Assembly: GCA_038093515.1 (NCBI GenBank)
Contig: JBBPSI010000053.1
Span: forward strand, 62,001-126,000
DNA: 64,000 nt
Source of the DNA: Butyriboletus loyo
Lineage: Eukaryota; Basidiomycota; Agaricomycetes; Boletales; Boletaceae
Reading direction: 5' to 3'
Numbering within the stretch: the first letter of the stretch is position 1; each line of letters opens with the position of its first letter. The translations under genes and the position numbers were made by a program. A model generated the notes under the pieces. It saw only the letters and a program-made list of their open reading frames with translations, had not been told where the DNA came from and did not search any database. Shown piece after piece: positions 60,410 to 64,000 of this stretch.

Positions 60410-60994
60410 TCAGGTTTTCGGGGCGGAATTGACCTCAGTGGGAGGTTGCCTAGAGGACGAGCATCACTCAATATCATGCGAGCGCTGGAGAGACGCATGG
60501 GAAGCACGAGAACGGTATGCGTGTCAACTTGATGCGGTTTGAGTGAGTCGATATATATCGGTCTCCTATTTGACGGCGAGCATTCGTCCAGAGCTTGAGC
60601 GGGGCCTTTGTGCACAGTATGTCGCGGATTAGTCCAAGGTGGATTGTACATCAGTCGTGAAGCGAGTCGTACAGCCGAGATATGACGAGCACTCGCAAGG
60701 TAAGACTATCCGCGGCAACGAAGGCGAGTTTCGCCAATAAGTGCCAGGTCTTCACAATGAGATCATGTAGCTGGGATTCGAGCAAGGATAAGCGCCAAAG
60801 ACATGAGGGACCTTCGCGCACGAACCATTTTGAGAATAAGGACACAGCAACTCTGCGCACCTCGAAGTAAACCAACAACACCTTGTTCCTCGACATTTCG
60901 ATACCGATAATTGGGCACCATTGGCAAGGATGTCATCAACAAATGCTGGTGTGTAGCAGCTCCCAGGAGTGGTTGGGCAATGCTGACATTTCAG
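60410..60994. promoter_or_regulatory. WD40 copy E upstream region
   Basis: Counterpart of the copy B upstream region, ending in GCTGACATTTCAG followed by TAA. No separate gene is seen. Confidence 0.4.
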
Positions 60995-60997
60995 TAA

Positions 60998-62630
60998 GAC
61001 CAAACAATAGCACTTGACACCGGTAGCCCCGATGAGGTGTTCGGAGTTACATTCCAGCCTGATGGAAAGCATCTTGTGGGCGGGTGTTACGATGGGATTC
61101 GACGATGGCGACTTGAAGACGGTCGAGAGGTCGGAACGCAAACGGGAACAAAGTTGCACGCGATTTCTGTTTCAAGGAACAACAAATGGATAGTCTGTGG
61201 GATCCAGGAAGGGGGCGCAACTGTGTGGGATGCGGAGATGCATGAAAAGGTCATCGAGGTGGAGGGCACAAACTGGGTGTGTGCAGTCGATGTCTCTCCT
61301 GATTCGACCAGCTTTGCCACAGGGACTCGCGGCCACAAAGCGAGTGTTTGGAACATATCAACTGGGGAGAGACTCGTCGGCCCACTGCAACTTGACAGTG
61401 ATGTCTTTGGAATCAAATTCTCTCCCAATGGTGACCGCATTGCCACTGCCTGCTATATGGGCTCCAGCATCCGGATTTTCGACAGTCTCAATGGCGAGGA
61501 ACTCATCAATATCAACACTCCCAGACTACCTGGAAATCTTCTGGCCACTCCACTTGCATGGTCAAGTGATGGTCAGCAATTTTTTTGCACATCCTATGAC
61601 AACAAAATCAGGGCCTTCGACGTGTCCACTGGCTCCCAGCTTGCCGAATCATCGGTTCTCCATCACGGCAACAACGACGTCCTCTCTATCGCTCTGGCCG
61701 TCAACCGCAAATTCATTGCTACATCTGCTACGCATTCAATCATGTTCCTTGACCCATCGACACTCATTGAGATAGGACATGTCATTGAGGATATCAAAGA
61801 GAGAGTATGGTCAATCGCTATTTCCCCAGACAGCAGCTTTGTCGCAACTGGAAGAAATGATTGGAAAATCGACATTCATGATCTCAGCAAGATTCTCCCT
61901 GACACATATGGTCCTTTCCATGTAAGCATTTGTGCTGTCATAGTCCTTGCGAGTTGCATTGACTCCATCGTGTACATACATCAGGAAGATGCTGGGAAAT
62001 CCATTCGGCGCGAGTCCAAGACGCACAGCGAAGACAGCGATGGTGATCTCCTCAACGTATGAGTTTGTTCGCTTCCCCCTCGAACCGAGTTCTCACAATG
62101 GCATAGGTCGAAGTGATGCCGAATACGTCCGCTCCTCAATCATTCAACTATGACGAGGTTGGTGATCACTTCGTTCTCCATTTCCCTCCATGTTCACGCT
62201 GGTAAAGCCACCATCCCCAACCTCCTCTTCTCGTCCTCAGGAGGGCAAGGGACCACCACTCGGACCCTCCCATACGGCGCGTGTAGAGGAAAATATCAAC
62301 TCACCCCAGGGCCGTTCAATATTCAAAAAGTGGCTGCAGAGAAAGAAAAACAAGGACCCCATGTTACATCATCCCGATTGGCCGTCTGGAAAGTCGCGCC
62401 AGCATGCCGAACATCGATCTCCGTCCCACTCACCGGTGAGAGTGGATGCTACACATGAGGGACCTTCGTGGATGGCTGCAGGTCAGCGTCGACAACTACA
62501 CGTGAGCACTCCTCCTTGACAGAAGAACGGATGCGACGCATCTAACTTGCCATCTTAGCGAAGGAGTGTGAGACCGGGTTGGAAGCAAAAAGTTCGTTGG
62601 GCCTCGAATTTGTATGCAGAGGCTCAATAG
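60998..62630 (+). CDS. Seven-bladed WD40 protein, array copy E (probably damaged)
   Basis: The propeller exon is open from the acceptor to about 61921 and has seven blades, with SPDEVFGVTFQPDGKH in blade 1 and PLQLDSDVFGIKFSPNG in blade 4. Three problems are visible. The codon after the acceptor is TAA. The ATG of A-C is ATA GCA here, so no start precedes blade 1. Exon 3 has a one-base deletion near 62175 that leads to a stop at about 62200 (LHFPPCSRW). Exon 3 is then open in the shifted frame to the usual end, and exon 4 finishes with CAA TAG at 62628-62630. Unless an alternative start and an AAG acceptor near 62207 are used, this copy is a pseudogene in the making. Confidence 0.5.
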
Positions 62631-64000
62631 ACACTACAGCGCCAATCGCCTGGCAAGGCCACTGTTCCCAAGCATCCCAATACCGATGTATCTCGTAGTG
62701 GACAAGGTCCTGTGGATCCAAACGAAGCCGGCCCAGTGCGTTTTTTTCCAGGATAGTAGAACTCGTCACGACAGCTCATGTCCTCTTAGGTACAGCATGC
62801 GAACGATCCATCTCCACCCTCGGCTGCGGGGGTCCATGTAATGGTGCGCATGATTTCGTTTAGCTCACATTACTAGACTCACAGTGGATCAGCATCAGCA
62901 TGGATCAGGTGATGCTACCATTTCGATCAGATTACCTACCATTTCAATGAGGTTACCCGCATGGATGTTGTGTATTCACTCAGGTGCACATGATGAAACG
63001 CATTGATTCAGTAGATACTACATTTGATCGGGAGTACGTGGACATTGTTCTTCGAGTTTTTATTACATCACTGCATCAGTGTGGGTCTTGATAAACCCGT
63101 CCGTGATCGAGTTCGCCAGGATATTCAATCAATGCAGCCTATAGCACACGGAGGTTGGTATTGGAGCAAAGCCTCTGATTGATTAAAGCTATCGCAAGTC
63201 TGAAGAACAACCAGGACAAATACGTGCGTTAGTATGTCGCGTGTAAGCCAACTTTTGGCAAAGACGTTGATATTGTCTCGATGCCCGGCTACTTGGACCT
63301 GATGAAGGGTATGCATTTACATGCCAAACATATGAGAAGGACGCCATCATCATGCGGTATCGAAGCCAAAGCGGCACCACCCTGGTCTCGGGAGAAGAGT
63401 ACATGCCATGCCTATTTGCCAAGGCTGGCTCAGAGGATCTTTAGTCTCGACACTGCATGAAGGATGCCCAGAGAGAAAGAAACCGATGTTAGCGATGGAC
63501 CGTACATATGATGATAGCATGAGCATGTACGCACGGAATACGTACGACGGGTATAAGAGTATCCGAACCTTCGTTTAGCAAATTGTTCGAACGCGTCTGG
63601 CATGATCACTTTCTCATTCTCGCGCGTGTTCATCCGACATTACCTCCTCATCTTCTTAAGAAAACGTTTTCGGGCAGCATCCCGTCGTGCTACGCTGCCA
63701 TATACGTCGATAACAAAAGCTTGGTGAGAAACAGAACACAAACTGATCTCTAAAGCTATCCCGACCGCCAAGCTACGTCGATTCGTCCGCTTCATACCCG
63801 TCGTCCCCCTATACACGATCGTTCTTTCTCCGTGCACGTGTCTGCTCCAACTTACCCCGTCCCACTTTTTTCGGGCCCATCACGTCTTCCGGTTACTCCA
63901 TTGCCTCTACACAATCCCGTTTGAGTTTGAGGTCACGCTTTTGTCTTGAGAAAAAGGTCCGACGCGGTTGTGAGGGCGAGTTCGATAACGTGACTGCCGA
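62631..64000. other. 3' flank of copy E and right edge
   Basis: 62820-63750 matches the flank of copy C, including the empty transposon site at about 63622-63680. After about 63760 the sequence is unique; no gene is seen up to the window edge. Confidence 0.5.

Overview
The window looks like nuclear DNA of a filamentous basidiomycete, most likely an Agaricomycete and perhaps a Rhizoctonia/Ceratobasidium-type fungus (the genus is inference). Genes are broken by many 45-65 nt GT-AG introns with CTRAC-type branch points. A cytoplasmic dynein heavy chain gene stops at the end of its tail domain, a split reported only from Basidiomycota. The other recognisable genes (membrane-anchored P450, GH55 glucanase, CNNM/Mam3 transporter) fit a fungus.

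Left part, 1-37 kb, ordinary gene-bearing DNA. In order: dynein tail gene dhc1 (-), a cytochrome P450 (-), a divergent pair of paralogous signal-peptide/Cys-rich/single-TM proteins (- and +), a small unrecognised gene (-), a broken Ty3/gypsy integrase relic (-), a GH55 exo-beta-1,3-glucanase (+) converging on a large multi-pass membrane protein (-), a CNNM/Mam3-like DUF21-CBS protein (-), a TRM2-type tRNA/rRNA m5U methyltransferase (+), a branched-chain aminotransferase (+), and a ChaC/Gcg1 glutathione gamma-glutamylcyclotransferase (-) converging on it.

Right part, 37.4-63.8 kb, a tandem segmental-duplication array. Five paralogous + strand genes (A-E, about 4.4-6 kb apart) each encode a complete seven-bladed WD40 propeller followed by a basic Ser/Pro-rich tail. 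Spacers, promoter regions and 3' flanks are also repeated, in different combinations, so the array is a recombination mosaic. Differences between the five propellers cluster in the loops that join one blade to the next, while the introns are nearly identical. This looks like a surface-diversifying recognition family. Tails are decaying: four copies share an in-frame TAG with a preserved reading frame behind it, copies C and E carry a one-base deletion in exon 3, copy C lost a splice acceptor, and D and E lack the ATG used by A-C. A 990 bp pogo/Tc1-mariner-type element sits in the 3' flank of copy C; the matching site in copy E is empty.

No rRNA, tRNA or CRISPR array was found. Exon boundaries are by-eye inference from frames and splice consensus; CDS coordinates are given as gene spans including introns.
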